Part shown: positions 46,622 through 55,265 of the stretch, piece after piece
Numbering within the stretch: the stretch's first letter is position 1
How the letters are laid out: every line of letters begins with the position of its first letter
From: Parapedobacter tibetensis
Lineage (GTDB): Bacteria > Bacteroidota > Bacteroidia > Sphingobacteriales > Sphingobacteriaceae
Reading direction: 5' to 3'
Assembly (NCBI RefSeq): GCF_024704835.1
Contig: NZ_JAMXBE010000018.1
Span: 16,829 to 80,828 of the forward strand
Length of the DNA stretch: 64,000 nucleotides
Made by a program: the position numbers and the translations under genes
Notes under the pieces: generated by a model
The model's input: the letters and a program-made list of their open reading frames with translations, nothing else
Told to the model about the DNA's origin: nothing
Database searches by the model: none

Positions 46622-47776
46622 TCACTCCATAACGATGATCCTCCTTCCTTCGATTTTGAAATTTACAGTACCCGTTAAGGCGAGCATGTCTAATACGTCT
46701 TGCACTTGGTCGTAGCGGGAGATGGTGCCTGAAAACAGCTTGCCTTCCATGTTGCCTTCATAGGCAATCTCCACGTCATACCATCGTGCTATTTTCCGCA
46801 TCACGCTTTCCACAGGTTCGTCTTTGAACATAAAATGGCCGGAACGCCAGGCTATGGCTTCCTCGGCGTCAAAAGCTTCCACCCGAACACGTTCCTTGCG
46901 TTTGTCAAATGTTGTACGTTGGCCGGGTTGCAGTGGGTAATCTTTTTGGCCGATGCGTACCAACACATGCCCTTGGAGCAATGCTGTTTGCACCTGGTGT
47001 TCGTCGGGATAGGCCATCACATTGAAGCGCGTACCCAGTACGGTGATGCGTTGGTCGTTTCCCTTTACGATAAACGGCTTTCCGGGTTGTTTTTCCACCT
47101 CCAGGTAGGCTTCCCCTATGATTTCCACGACACGCTCGTGACCAGTGAATGTTGCGGGAAACCGGATAGATGAGGCTGCGTTGAGCCATACCTTTGTCCC
47201 ATCAGACAAGCTCACCTGATACTGCCCACCTCGTGGCGTGCTGATTGTATGGTATATATTGTTTTCAGGGACTGAAGGAGTTGCCCCTTGGTAGCTATAG
47301 GCCAGTTGTCCATCCCTCAGCTTGGTGACGTGCACGTTGCCCCGGTCGGTTATTTCGCCTATGTTGGCCAGATCCAGCGCAATCTGTGATCCATCATCAA
47401 GCGTAAGCATCGCCCTGTTGCCGCCCGGCTGGATAGCGACCGGGGACTCGGCAACCTTCTTGGCGGGAATGAAATGACGATGCAGGCCAAAAATAATTAC
47501 GGTTGCCACTAACACTACTGCTGCAGCGACATATCGTGACCACATGTAGAAGGGATATTTCGACTTTTGTGCTCCGGAGGAGCGAATTTCCTTTTCCAAC
47601 CACTTTCTGATACGCCTCCTCGTCCGCTCCTGGTGCCCCATGGCGGCCTCGTCCCATGGCAGATCCGTCAACTCAAATGCATCGCGGTAAGTTTCGAGCA
47701 AACGCAATTCTTCCAATGAGCATTGGCCCGCATTACATTTCTCGTACAAGGCCATATAGGCTTCTTTGGACATCAT
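46622..47776 (-). CDS. FecR family anti-sigma factor (PUL A)
   Basis: 384 residues. An N-terminal cytoplasmic region (sigma-binding) is followed by a single membrane helix at about 86-104 (YVAAAVVLVATVIIFGL). Periplasmic FecR (about 138-255, with GGQYQVSLSDGTKVWLNAAS) and C-terminal DUF4974 (about 315-383, with ARWYDVEIAYEG) domains follow. It should hold the divergent sigma factor inactive until the STN domain of SusC signals. Start could be at 47776 or 47773. A CA repeat lies at 47820-47833, just upstream. Confidence 0.93.
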   Translation of the reverse strand: MMSKEAYMALYEKCNAGQCSLEELRLLETYRDAFELTDLPWDEAAMGHQERTRRRIRKWLEKEIRSSGAQKSKYPFYMWSRYVAAAVVLVATVIIFGLHRHFIPAKKVAESPVAIQPGGNRAMLTLDDGSQIALDLANIGEITDRGNVHVTKLRDGQLAYSYQGATPSVPENNIYHTISTPRGGQYQVSLSDGTKVWLNAASSIRFPATFTGHERVVEIIGEAYLEVEKQPGKPFIVKGNDQRITVLGTRFNVMAYPDEHQVQTALLQGHVLVRIGQKDYPLQPGQRTTFDKRKERVRVEAFDAEEAIAWRSGHFMFKDEPVESVMRKIARWYDVEIAYEGNMEGKLFSGTISRYDQVQDVLDMLALTGTVNFKIEGRRIIVME

Positions 47777-47979
47777 AATTTTATAGGCTTGCTATAATGG
47801 TAGAGTCTGATTTCACGCTGCACACACACACACCGTTAGCTGATTTTTTTTGAAAAAACAATAAGACCCGATTTTCCTGATGTTCCGATAGGTTTTTCGA
47901 TGAGCAGGAATTCGGAAACTTGAGACGAATTAGCGAAATTTTGAAACAAATCGGCAGACTAGCATGCCCAGGCGTGGTG

Positions 47980-47987
47980 TACCTTTG
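47980..47987 (+). promoter_or_regulatory. -7 promoter element of the PUL A sigma gene
   Basis: TACCTTTG, an exact TAnnTTTG match, about 80 bases before the sigma gene in the fecR/sigma divergent region (47777-48069). No clear -33 element. Confidence 0.45.
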
Positions 47988-48069
47988 TCATGCAGCACAA
48001 GTCTTGGCCACTTGCGCTGCTAAACCAATTTAAATTTAATCACTCACGGCAAACGACGGAAAAGATTTT

Positions 48070-48675
48070 ATGAGTTCCAAAGGGAGTCAGCTTGCTGGCG
48101 ACGCGATCCGTACTGACAGGCAATTATGGGAAGCTGTTGTAAACGATAGCACTTCGGCCTTCGCTGTATTGTTTGACCGCTATTGGTCGACTATCTATAG
48201 AACCGCTTTTTCTTATGTGAGAAATAAAGAGCAAAGTGAAGAAATAACCCATGATATCTTCATTAATCTCTGGCGACGGCGCCATGTGCTAGATATCCAG
48301 TTGTTTTCTGCTTATTTACGTGCGGCGGCCCGATATCATGTGTTTAAGTGCATGAGGGTAGCGAAATCCTCCATGGTAGACTATACCGACGATTGGGAAT
48401 TAATCGGAACCCCATCGGTGGAGAACGGTGGGGATGAGCGAATAAGGCGGGCCGAATTTGAGGAGGATATTGATAATATCCTGGTTGACCTTCCGGCGAG
48501 GTGTAAAGAGATTTTTCTGCTCAGCCGGAGGGAAAACCTATCGAACTACGAGATAGCCGATCGGTTAGGCATTTCCAAGCGGAGTGTTGAGAACCAAATA
48601 ACCCGAGCGCTTAGCCACTTACGGATTCATTTGAAGACGATAGCTACTTGGTTGGTGGTTTGTTTTATACCGTGA
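48070..48675 (+). CDS. ECF RNA polymerase sigma factor (FecI-like, PUL A)
   Basis: 201 residues with the two ECF domains: sigma-70 region 2 (about 30-95, FDRYWSTIYRTAFSYVRNKEQSEEITHDIF) and region 4 (about 130-190, YEIADRLGISKRSVENQITRAL). The C-terminus ends in a hydrophobic tail, TWLVVCFIP. It belongs to the Bacteroidota group paired with FecR/SusC. Here it is divergent from its fecR, unlike PUL B, where it is colinear. Upstream by 82 bases is a -7-like element. Confidence 0.93.
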   Translation: MSSKGSQLAGDAIRTDRQLWEAVVNDSTSAFAVLFDRYWSTIYRTAFSYVRNKEQSEEITHDIFINLWRRRHVLDIQLFSAYLRAAARYHVFKCMRVAKSSMVDYTDDWELIGTPSVENGGDERIRRAEFEEDIDNILVDLPARCKEIFLLSRRENLSNYEIADRLGISKRSVENQITRALSHLRIHLKTIATWLVVCFIP

Positions 48676-48687
48676 TGAGGATAAAAA

Positions 48688-48730
48688 AGGCGCGGCAGAA
48701 ACCGCCATATTGAGCGATTCTGCCGCGCCT
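48688..48730. terminator. Terminator hairpin between the PUL A sigma gene and the S46 peptidase gene
   Basis: AGGCGCGGCAGAA (48688-48700) pairs perfectly over 13 bp with TTCTGCCGCGCCT (48718-48730). An A-tract to the left gives a T-tract for the minus-strand gene. Confidence 0.85.
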
Positions 48731-48758
48731 CTATCAACGGCTTTTAACCTTATTGCAA

Positions 48759-50903
48759 TTATTCCACGATGGTCATCTCTTCCACCAGATGCGGAGCATT
48801 GGCAAATTTATCGATGATGAACAAGACGTAGCGGATATCCACAGAGATGGTCCGTTGCAACTTCGGGTCAAAGATAACGTCACCTGCCATCGCTTCGATG
48901 TTGCCGTCAAAGGCCAATCCGATAAGCTCCCCGTTTCCGTTGAGTACCGGAGATCCAGAGTTTCCGCCAGTGATGTCATTGTCGGTCAGTAAATTGACGG
49001 GCAAGTAACCCGCTTTGTCGGCATAGCGTCCGTAATCCTTGGCTTCATACAGGTCCATGAGCCGCTGGGGCAGGTCAAACTCCTCATCACCGGGTTTGTA
49101 TTTGGCGATGGTACCCTTCAGTGTGGTGTAGTAATTGATGCTGGCGTCGTTGCTCGGGTCTGCGGGCAGCGGATTAATCTTGCCATAAGTCAACCTTAAC
49201 GTGCTATTGGCATCCGGATAGTATTTCCGTTTCGGATTTTTCTTGAGGGAACCTTCCACCATCAATCGGAATGCCTTTTGGAATTCAGCTTCCAGCGCTT
49301 CGCTTTCAGGCGAACTTTCACGATAGCGGTCAAGCAACGCGGTGGAGAGTTGGAACAACGGGTCTTGTTGGACCAAGGTGCTATCCGGGTTTTCAAGGTA
49401 TGCTTCGATTTTTTCCCTTGAGGCAAATAGGCTGTTGTCAAATGCGGCATTCACATACGCACGGAGGTCGCGGTTGTTTGATTGATATAAGTCTTCCACA
49501 TACTGTGGGATACCGGCTTCGGTCGCCTTGCTTGCATAGAGGTTGGTCAGCGCACCCAATACATCCTTTTCTAAAGGGAGATGGATGTTATTGTAGGTAT
49601 CTTCGAGATTGCCCTGAATCTGCGGTATGAGTTCCTGGCGTTTGGCTTGGTTTTGCTGCGCATAGTATACCAATGCATTTCCCAGCGAATAGGGAAGGGC
49701 AGCGAATGTGCTGGAGCGCAGTAAGCCGATAAGGTAGTTGTCATGGCGTGCCTTCAAGTTGGTCTGCTCGTAATAGTTGTTGATGGTAGCCATGACCTCG
49801 CCATAGCGTCCGCGGTTTTTCTTACGGTTTGCCCATTTGCTGAACTTCGCTTCATCTTTCGCTTTGGTTTCAGCGGTATGGTGCTCGTTGAGGGCATCGA
49901 TCATCCCCTGGCGGTTTTTCCAGTAATTAGCCACTTGAGAATATTTAGATGCATAATCCAGCTTTACTTGCTGGTCGCTGTCCATGTGTTTTTTCATGTT
50001 GTCCATTCCTACTTTGGAGGCTTCCACCCAAGCCGGGTAGGCATAGTTCACATTCTGGTCGATACCTCCCGATGGCATCCAGCGATTCGTGCGGCCGGGG
50101 TAGCCGAGGATCATCGCAAAATCATTGTTGGTAAATCCCTTAAGGCTCACGGTGAGGTGACATTTGGGATGTAGGGGTACGTTTTCGGGCGAGTGAGGGG
50201 CGGGGTTACCATCTTTATCAGCATAGACCCTGAAGAGCGAGAAATCGCCCGTATGGCGTGGCCATTCCCAATTGTCTGTATCGCCTCCAAATTTACCGAT
50301 GCTGCTGGGAGGTGTACCCACCAAGCGCACATCGGTATAATCCTGATAGACGAAATAATAGTATTCGTTGCCGTTGTAAAAGGGGCGTACCGAAACGGTG
50401 TATTTGCCTCCTTCATTGTTTTCCTGTTCGATTTTGGCGATTTCGCGGTTGATCGTGCGTTCGCGATCAGACTCGGTCATGTCATCGTTTACCAAGCTCA
50501 GGATACGTTGGGTTACATCGTCCATGCGAACGAAAAACCGTACCGAAAGGCTTTTAGGTTTGAGTTCCTGCTGCTTGCTTGCCGCCCAGAAACCGTTGGT
50601 GAGGTAGTCATGTTCGGGTGTCGATAGCTCCGCGATGGAGCCGTAGCCACAATGGTGGTTGGTGAGCACAAGCCCATCCTTGGAGATAATTTCCGCGGTG
50701 CAACCACCACCGAACTGTACGATGGCGTCCTTGAGGCTGGAGTTGTTGATGCTGTAGATTTCCTCGGCGGTGAGCTGCAGGCCCATTTTCTGCATATCAC
50801 GCTCGTTGAGGCGTTTGAGGTGCATGAGGAACCACATACCCTCATCAGCCATGGCATTCCATTTTACTGCTACGATGAGCAGGATTAAGAGTACTCGCTT
50901 CAT
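48759..50903 (-). CDS. S46 family dipeptidyl peptidase (DPP7/DPP11 type)
   Basis: 714 residues with signal peptide (1-19). A chymotrypsin-like double barrel with an inserted helical domain: catalytic His in NHHCGYGS (about 79), Asp in GGDTDNWEWPRHTGDF (about 225), Ser in GGNSGSPVLN (about 650). These enzymes release N-terminal dipeptides in the periplasm. The pocket stretch reads LAFDGNIEAM; a Gly here, rather than the Arg of acidic-specific DPP11, suggests the DPP7-like group, at moderate confidence. It sits between the two PULs but has no obvious link to glycan use. Confidence 0.94.
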   Translation of the reverse strand: MKRVLLILLIVAVKWNAMADEGMWFLMHLKRLNERDMQKMGLQLTAEEIYSINNSSLKDAIVQFGGGCTAEIISKDGLVLTNHHCGYGSIAELSTPEHDYLTNGFWAASKQQELKPKSLSVRFFVRMDDVTQRILSLVNDDMTESDRERTINREIAKIEQENNEGGKYTVSVRPFYNGNEYYYFVYQDYTDVRLVGTPPSSIGKFGGDTDNWEWPRHTGDFSLFRVYADKDGNPAPHSPENVPLHPKCHLTVSLKGFTNNDFAMILGYPGRTNRWMPSGGIDQNVNYAYPAWVEASKVGMDNMKKHMDSDQQVKLDYASKYSQVANYWKNRQGMIDALNEHHTAETKAKDEAKFSKWANRKKNRGRYGEVMATINNYYEQTNLKARHDNYLIGLLRSSTFAALPYSLGNALVYYAQQNQAKRQELIPQIQGNLEDTYNNIHLPLEKDVLGALTNLYASKATEAGIPQYVEDLYQSNNRDLRAYVNAAFDNSLFASREKIEAYLENPDSTLVQQDPLFQLSTALLDRYRESSPESEALEAEFQKAFRLMVEGSLKKNPKRKYYPDANSTLRLTYGKINPLPADPSNDASINYYTTLKGTIAKYKPGDEEFDLPQRLMDLYEAKDYGRYADKAGYLPVNLLTDNDITGGNSGSPVLNGNGELIGLAFDGNIEAMAGDVIFDPKLQRTISVDIRYVLFIIDKFANAPHLVEEMTIVE

Positions 50904-51261
50904 AAGATTTCTTTTTGTTATAATATTACATACGGGGCAAAGGTGCGGTGTTTGTCTGGAGATACAAAATAATAGTTGGATTATTGGTTGGTTTAATGCT
51001 TTCCGCTCTCCATGCCGGGCAGGCGTGGCAGTTATTCGCTTGCTTGCCTGCTTTCAATGGTGCTCACGCTTTCACCGCCAACTGGCGGTTCAGGTGGAAG
51101 CAGCCAAGTGCCGAAACTGCTTCGGCAATGGAAGATAAGCAATTGACAGGGGGGGTGGAACAATCGACGGAAGGGAAGTGTAAAGTGCTACAGGACGGAG
51201 CGGGACGGTGGTCTAATCGCATTTTACTTCCTTTGCTGTAACATTATAAACCAAAAAAAGC
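50904..51261. other. Divergent intergenic region between the S46 peptidase and GH127 genes
   Basis: 358 bases. The left end holds the S46 promoter. A frame from a GTG at 50948 to 51241 encodes 97 residues beginning with a signal-peptide-like segment, but it overlaps that promoter, its remainder has no family resemblance, and I do not call it a gene. The palindrome CCGCCAACTGGCGG occurs at 51077-51090. A weak TTCCTTTG (51228-51235) precedes GH127. Confidence 0.5.
50938..50968 (-). promoter_or_regulatory. Promoter of the S46 peptidase gene
   Basis: On the minus strand TTTG (50965-50968), 19 bases, then CACCTTTG (50938-50945), one mismatch from consensus. It ends 35 bases before the gene. Confidence 0.65.
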
Positions 51262-53175
51262 ATGATTAAGGAAGCACAGGTAACCCTTTGTACGCTGTTG
51301 GTGATGGGTATGGTCGCTGTGGCCATGCAAGTATCGGCGCAGGAACGCTCGGCAATTGTCGTTGTCGACCAACAGGTGAGCGATGGCCTGATACCAGCCG
51401 AGCGTGTCCGGCTGGTAGGTTACGTCGCAGACCGGCTCAACCAATCGTACGAAAACCGGGTGTTGGCACAAGACGTCGAACACTTGATCGAACCGTTCCG
51501 GAATCGTACGGAAACCAGGTTGTGGCAAAGTGAATTTTGGGGGAAATGGTTTACCTCGGCTGTGCTGGCCTATCGCTACCGACCCGAACCTAGACTCAGG
51601 GAGGTGCTCGATGGGGCTGTGGCGGGATTGCTCGCCACGCAAACCGAAGATGGCTATATCGGTAATTACGCCCCTGGTAGCCACCTTCAGGAATGGGATA
51701 TTTGGGGTCGGAAATATACGATGCTGGGATTGTTGGACTATTATGAAGTGACCGGTGACGCGTTGAGTTTGCAGGCTGCGCAAAAGGTCGCCGATCACCT
51801 GATCGGCGAAATCAAGGGGAGTAGCGACGGCCTGATCATTACCAAAGGCAATTACCGTGGTATGGCCGGCTCTTCAGCGCTGGAGCCTATGGTGAAATTG
51901 TACCGGTTGAGTGGCCGGGATGAATACCTGGATTTTGCAAAGGAGATCGTCCGCGAGTGGGAGTTGGAGCAAGGCCCCCAGCTGCTCGGAAAATCTGTGG
52001 TCGATGTCAGCAAGCGCTTTCCAAGGCCGAAGCAGTGGTATAGTCCTGAACAGGGCCAAAAAGCCTACGAAATGATGTCGTGTTACGAAGGCTTGCTGGA
52101 ACTTTATCGGGTCACCGGATTGCCGGAATACCGGGAAGCCGTGGAAAATACTTGGCAAAACATCCGCGATACGGAAATCAACATTGCCGGTTCGGGTGCC
52201 TCCGAGGAGATGTGGTTTGGAGGGCGACGGTTGCAGGCCATGCCGGTAACCCACTACCAGGAAACCTGTGTTACGGTGACATGGATCAAATTGAACCTGC
52301 AGTTGCTGCGGCTTACTGGCGATGTGAAGTATGCCGATGAAATCGAAAAAGCCTACTATAACGCGTTATTGGGGGCACTGAACCGCGATGGCTCCGATTG
52401 GGCCAAATACACGCCGTTGAACGGCGAGCGCCTACCGGGGAGCGGACAATGCGGGATGGACCTCAACTGTTGCAACGCGAGTGGCCCGCGGGGGCAGTTC
52501 ATCCTGCCTTTGACCGCTGTGATGTCGACCAACAAAGGTGTGGCTGTGAGCCTGTATGTAGGCGGTGAATATGACCTAAAAACCCCAAAGGGACAAGACG
52601 TCACCATCAAACAAGAGACCGATTACCCGGTTTCAGGTGCGGTGAAACTTTCGTTGCAATTAGACAAACCTGAAGAATTTGCTTTGCGACTGCGGATACC
52701 AGCCTGGAGTGCCGCAACTAAGGTAACCGTTAATGGCTCGCTGGTGGAGGGGATACAAGCAGGTGGTTACCTGGAGTTGTCGCGCATCTGGACACCTACC
52801 GATGTGGTTGCGCTCCAACTGGATATGCGAGGCCGGCTGATCCAACACGGAGACGGAGTAAATAATTTTGTAGCCATCCGCCGGGGTCCTATTGTCTTTG
52901 CGCGGGATTCACGTTTCCCTGGTCCGCCACTGACCGCGGTGCTTCGGCCCGTGTCCGATCAGGAAGGTTATGTAGCCCTGAAACCGGCGGCTCCGTCCGA
53001 GGGAATGGATGTATGGATGGCGTATGAAGCAGCTTTTATCCCTGAATCCTTCGCAGAGCAAGCGGCAGATCCCACCCCCGTCCAACTGTGCGACTATGCA
53101 TCTGCCGGTAATGGCAGGCAACATTCGACATTTACGGTATGGCATATGCAGCTGTTTAGCGGTAGAAATCGATGA
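51262..53175 (+). CDS. Glycoside hydrolase family 127 (beta-L-arabinofuranosidase-like, DUF1680)
   Basis: 637 residues with signal peptide (cleaved near VSAQ). An (alpha/alpha)6 barrel is followed by beta-sandwich domains. The unusual catalytic site of GH127 is conserved: Glu334 and Cys336 in YQETCVT and Cys403-Cys404 in LNCCNASGP, matching the Glu-X-Cys and Cys-Cys zinc-thiolate arrangement described for the Bifidobacterium enzyme HypBA1. That enzyme removes beta-L-arabinofuranose; other specificities exist in the family. First gene of PUL B, 82 bases ahead of the sigma gene. Confidence 0.92.
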   Translation: MIKEAQVTLCTLLVMGMVAVAMQVSAQERSAIVVVDQQVSDGLIPAERVRLVGYVADRLNQSYENRVLAQDVEHLIEPFRNRTETRLWQSEFWGKWFTSAVLAYRYRPEPRLREVLDGAVAGLLATQTEDGYIGNYAPGSHLQEWDIWGRKYTMLGLLDYYEVTGDALSLQAAQKVADHLIGEIKGSSDGLIITKGNYRGMAGSSALEPMVKLYRLSGRDEYLDFAKEIVREWELEQGPQLLGKSVVDVSKRFPRPKQWYSPEQGQKAYEMMSCYEGLLELYRVTGLPEYREAVENTWQNIRDTEINIAGSGASEEMWFGGRRLQAMPVTHYQETCVTVTWIKLNLQLLRLTGDVKYADEIEKAYYNALLGALNRDGSDWAKYTPLNGERLPGSGQCGMDLNCCNASGPRGQFILPLTAVMSTNKGVAVSLYVGGEYDLKTPKGQDVTIKQETDYPVSGAVKLSLQLDKPEEFALRLRIPAWSAATKVTVNGSLVEGIQAGGYLELSRIWTPTDVVALQLDMRGRLIQHGDGVNNFVAIRRGPIVFARDSRFPGPPLTAVLRPVSDQEGYVALKPAAPSEGMDVWMAYEAAFIPESFAEQAADPTPVQLCDYASAGNGRQHSTFTVWHMQLFSGRNR

Positions 53176-53227
53176 AAAAAGATAATTTATTAACGAAACG
53201 GTAACCGTAATTTTATCAGTTATAAAC

Positions 53228-53235
53228 TACTTTTG
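53228..53235 (+). promoter_or_regulatory. -7 promoter element of the PUL B sigma gene
   Basis: TACTTTTG, an exact TAnnTTTG match 22 bases before the ATG at 53258. No clear -33 element. Confidence 0.45.
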
Positions 53236-53257
53236 AGCCTGTTCTTGTTTGTACACT

Positions 53258-53842
53258 ATGTTGTCAGCACCAAAGATATCGTCCACGGATAGTGAACTGG
53301 TTGGCCGCGTTGCAGCGGGCGACCATGCAGCCTACACAGCGGTTTATAACCGTTATGGCGGACTACTCTATGTGCACGCCTGGAGAAAACTGAACAACCG
53401 CGAAGCGGCCAAAGACCTGGTGCAAGAGTTATTCACTTCGTTATGGGTGAACCGTGGTTCGCTACGTCCGGATATTGTGTTGCCCAATTACCTGTACGCG
53501 GCGGTGCGGTATAAGATCATCAAATACTTTGCCCGGAAAAAACGGGAAACCGCTTACCTGGATACCCTGAAGGAAGTGGCGGAATACGATGGGGTGATGC
53601 CCGACCACGCGGTCCGCGAACAGGAGTTGCAACGGCTTATCGAACAAGAAGTCGGACAACTTCCCCCCAAAATGCGCACGGTTTTCCAAATGAGCCGCCA
53701 GCAATACCTTTCGCACCGGGAAATCGCCGAAGGATTGGATATATCCGAAGCAACCGTCAAAAAGCAGGTAAACAATGCGTTGAAAGTACTGCGCGTGAAG
53801 CTCGGCACCTTATTGGTTATGCTGTCGATAGTGCTGCATTAG
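53258..53842 (+). CDS. ECF RNA polymerase sigma factor (FecI-like, PUL B)
   Basis: 194 residues from the ATG at 53258; a TTG at 53249 would add three. Region 2 (about 25-90, YNRYGGLLYVHAWRKLNNREAAKDLVQELF) and region 4 (about 125-180, REIAEGLDISEATVKKQVNNAL) are clear. The C-terminus is a hydrophobic tail, LGTLLVMLSIVLH, as in the PUL A sigma. Followed after 104 bases by its fecR on the same strand, the usual order. Should recognise the promoter of this locus once released. Confidence 0.94.
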   Translation: MLSAPKISSTDSELVGRVAAGDHAAYTAVYNRYGGLLYVHAWRKLNNREAAKDLVQELFTSLWVNRGSLRPDIVLPNYLYAAVRYKIIKYFARKKRETAYLDTLKEVAEYDGVMPDHAVREQELQRLIEQEVGQLPPKMRTVFQMSRQQYLSHREIAEGLDISEATVKKQVNNALKVLRVKLGTLLVMLSIVLH

Positions 53843-53946
53843 GTAGCAGCAAACCATACTCCTGAAACTTTTTTCATTTTTTTATACGCCCTACTGCATA
53901 AGTAAGGGATATATAATAGTAAAGAGGCGGAATACAGGCTAAAGGT

Positions 53947-55041
53947 ATGGATAATAGCGAACTCAAGCGATTATTGGAGAAGTATGTGGCAGGCGAATGC
54001 ACCGATGCCGAGCGTGCGGTAGTGGAGGCCTGGTACAACAAGCCAGGTAAGGAGCAGCGTGCGGTTCTCCCGGAAGCGGATATAACGGCCGATGTGGAAG
54101 CCATTCGCAGAAAGTTACCCCGGAAGACGGTAAATCGCATCCCGTCGTGGTGGCCTTATGCCGCTGCCGTGTTGGTTGTAGCGACAATCAGCATTTGGCT
54201 GTTTATGGGTCGCCAAGCCATAGATCAGCAAACGGAAGCCGTACATGTTCAGGATATCCAGCCCGGCGGAAACCGCGCGACATTGACACTAGCTGATGGC
54301 AGCCAGATTGCTTTAAGCGAAATGCAGACCGGGATAGTTGTGAGGGAGGGGGTTACGTACCTAGACGGCTCCACCGTCTCAGCTAGGAGACATCAGCGGA
54401 TGGATACCCTGTCGCTAGCTACCCCCAAAGGCGGCACCTACCAGATCACCCTCCCCGATGGTACCGGTGTATGGCTGAATGCGGCATCGTCACTGCGATA
54501 CCCGACGAAATTTACTGGAAACGTACGGGAAGTGGAATTGGTGGGGGAGGGGTATTTCGAAGTGGCGGCCGACGAGCAACGGCCCTTTGTCGTGAAGAGC
54601 GCCGGGCAGATCGTCGAAGTGCTGGGTACGAAGTTCAACATCAATGCTTATGAAAATGAGGAAGCAACAGCAACCACCGTGGTGCATGGTGCCGTGCGGG
54701 TAACAGATACGAGCAATCCGGACGATAGGCGTGTGCTGAAACCCAGTGAGCAAGCCGTGACCGGGAATGGGCATATCGATGTGAAAGCGGTTGATGTATC
54801 GTATTACATCGGTTGGAAAGACGGCAAGTTTACGTTCGACCGGGTGGCGCTGTCCACCGTTTTGCGGCAGATCGAGCGGTGGTATGACGTATCCTTCGAG
54901 CACCCTCAAAATATACCCGACATCCCGATGTGGGGCACGCTTTCACGCGAGGTCATGTTGTCCGAGTTGCTGGATGTACTGGAGCTTAATACAGGTTATG
55001 AATTTAAACGAGAAGGGAGGCGTGTTATGATGAGCCAATAG
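53947..55041 (+). CDS. FecR family anti-sigma factor (PUL B)
   Basis: 364 residues. N-terminal cytoplasmic helix bundle with LLEKYVAGECTDAERAVVEAW, a membrane helix at about 75-90, FecR domain (about 105-225, containing GGTYQITLPDGTGVWLNAAS) and C-terminal DUF4974 (about 295-362, ERWYDVSFEHP). It shares architecture with the PUL A FecR. Binds and restrains the preceding sigma factor. No truncation; the cleavage site for signal relay cannot be pinned from sequence. Confidence 0.94.
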   Translation: MDNSELKRLLEKYVAGECTDAERAVVEAWYNKPGKEQRAVLPEADITADVEAIRRKLPRKTVNRIPSWWPYAAAVLVVATISIWLFMGRQAIDQQTEAVHVQDIQPGGNRATLTLADGSQIALSEMQTGIVVREGVTYLDGSTVSARRHQRMDTLSLATPKGGTYQITLPDGTGVWLNAASSLRYPTKFTGNVREVELVGEGYFEVAADEQRPFVVKSAGQIVEVLGTKFNINAYENEEATATTVVHGAVRVTDTSNPDDRRVLKPSEQAVTGNGHIDVKAVDVSYYIGWKDGKFTFDRVALSTVLRQIERWYDVSFEHPQNIPDIPMWGTLSREVMLSELLDVLELNTGYEFKREGRRVMMSQ

Positions 55042-55070
55042 TTTCTACCTGACCTGGCTGTAAGAAAAAA

Positions 55071-55100
55071 GCCGGATCCCGAAGGCCATCGGAGTCCGGC
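55071..55100. other. GC-rich hairpin between fecR and susC of PUL B
   Basis: GCCGGA (55071-55076) pairs with TCCGGC (55095-55100), with an inner CCGA/TCGG stem. It is preceded by an A-tract and has no T-tract downstream on the plus strand. It occupies the same place as the PUL A hairpin. The remaining region to 55265 shows no other clear element. Confidence 0.5.
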
Positions 55101-55265
55101 AGCTTGTGCCGGGTTAGTCCACAGTACACTAAATGAGAGTAGTAGTCCTATTTGATAACCCAGCATACAAACTTAGTGAAATAGCTGACAAGTACCAATA
55201 AATTTTAGCGGTGCCCCCTAAATTAGGTAGCTAAGTTAAGTGCGTATGCAAATTGCATAAGATTA

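Noticed and set aside
47820..47833. CA dinucleotide run upstream of the PUL A fecR gene as a phase-variation site
   Set aside because: Only about seven repeats, outside the coding region and not in a clear promoter spacer.
50948..51241. 97-codon frame with a GTG start and signal-peptide-like N-terminus
   Set aside because: It overlaps the S46 promoter, the remainder has no family resemblance, and it contains short palindromes typical of intergenic DNA.
55205..55265. Shared sigma-dependent promoter motif ahead of the two susC genes
   Set aside because: I compared both upstream regions by eye and found no convincing common -35/-10 pair.
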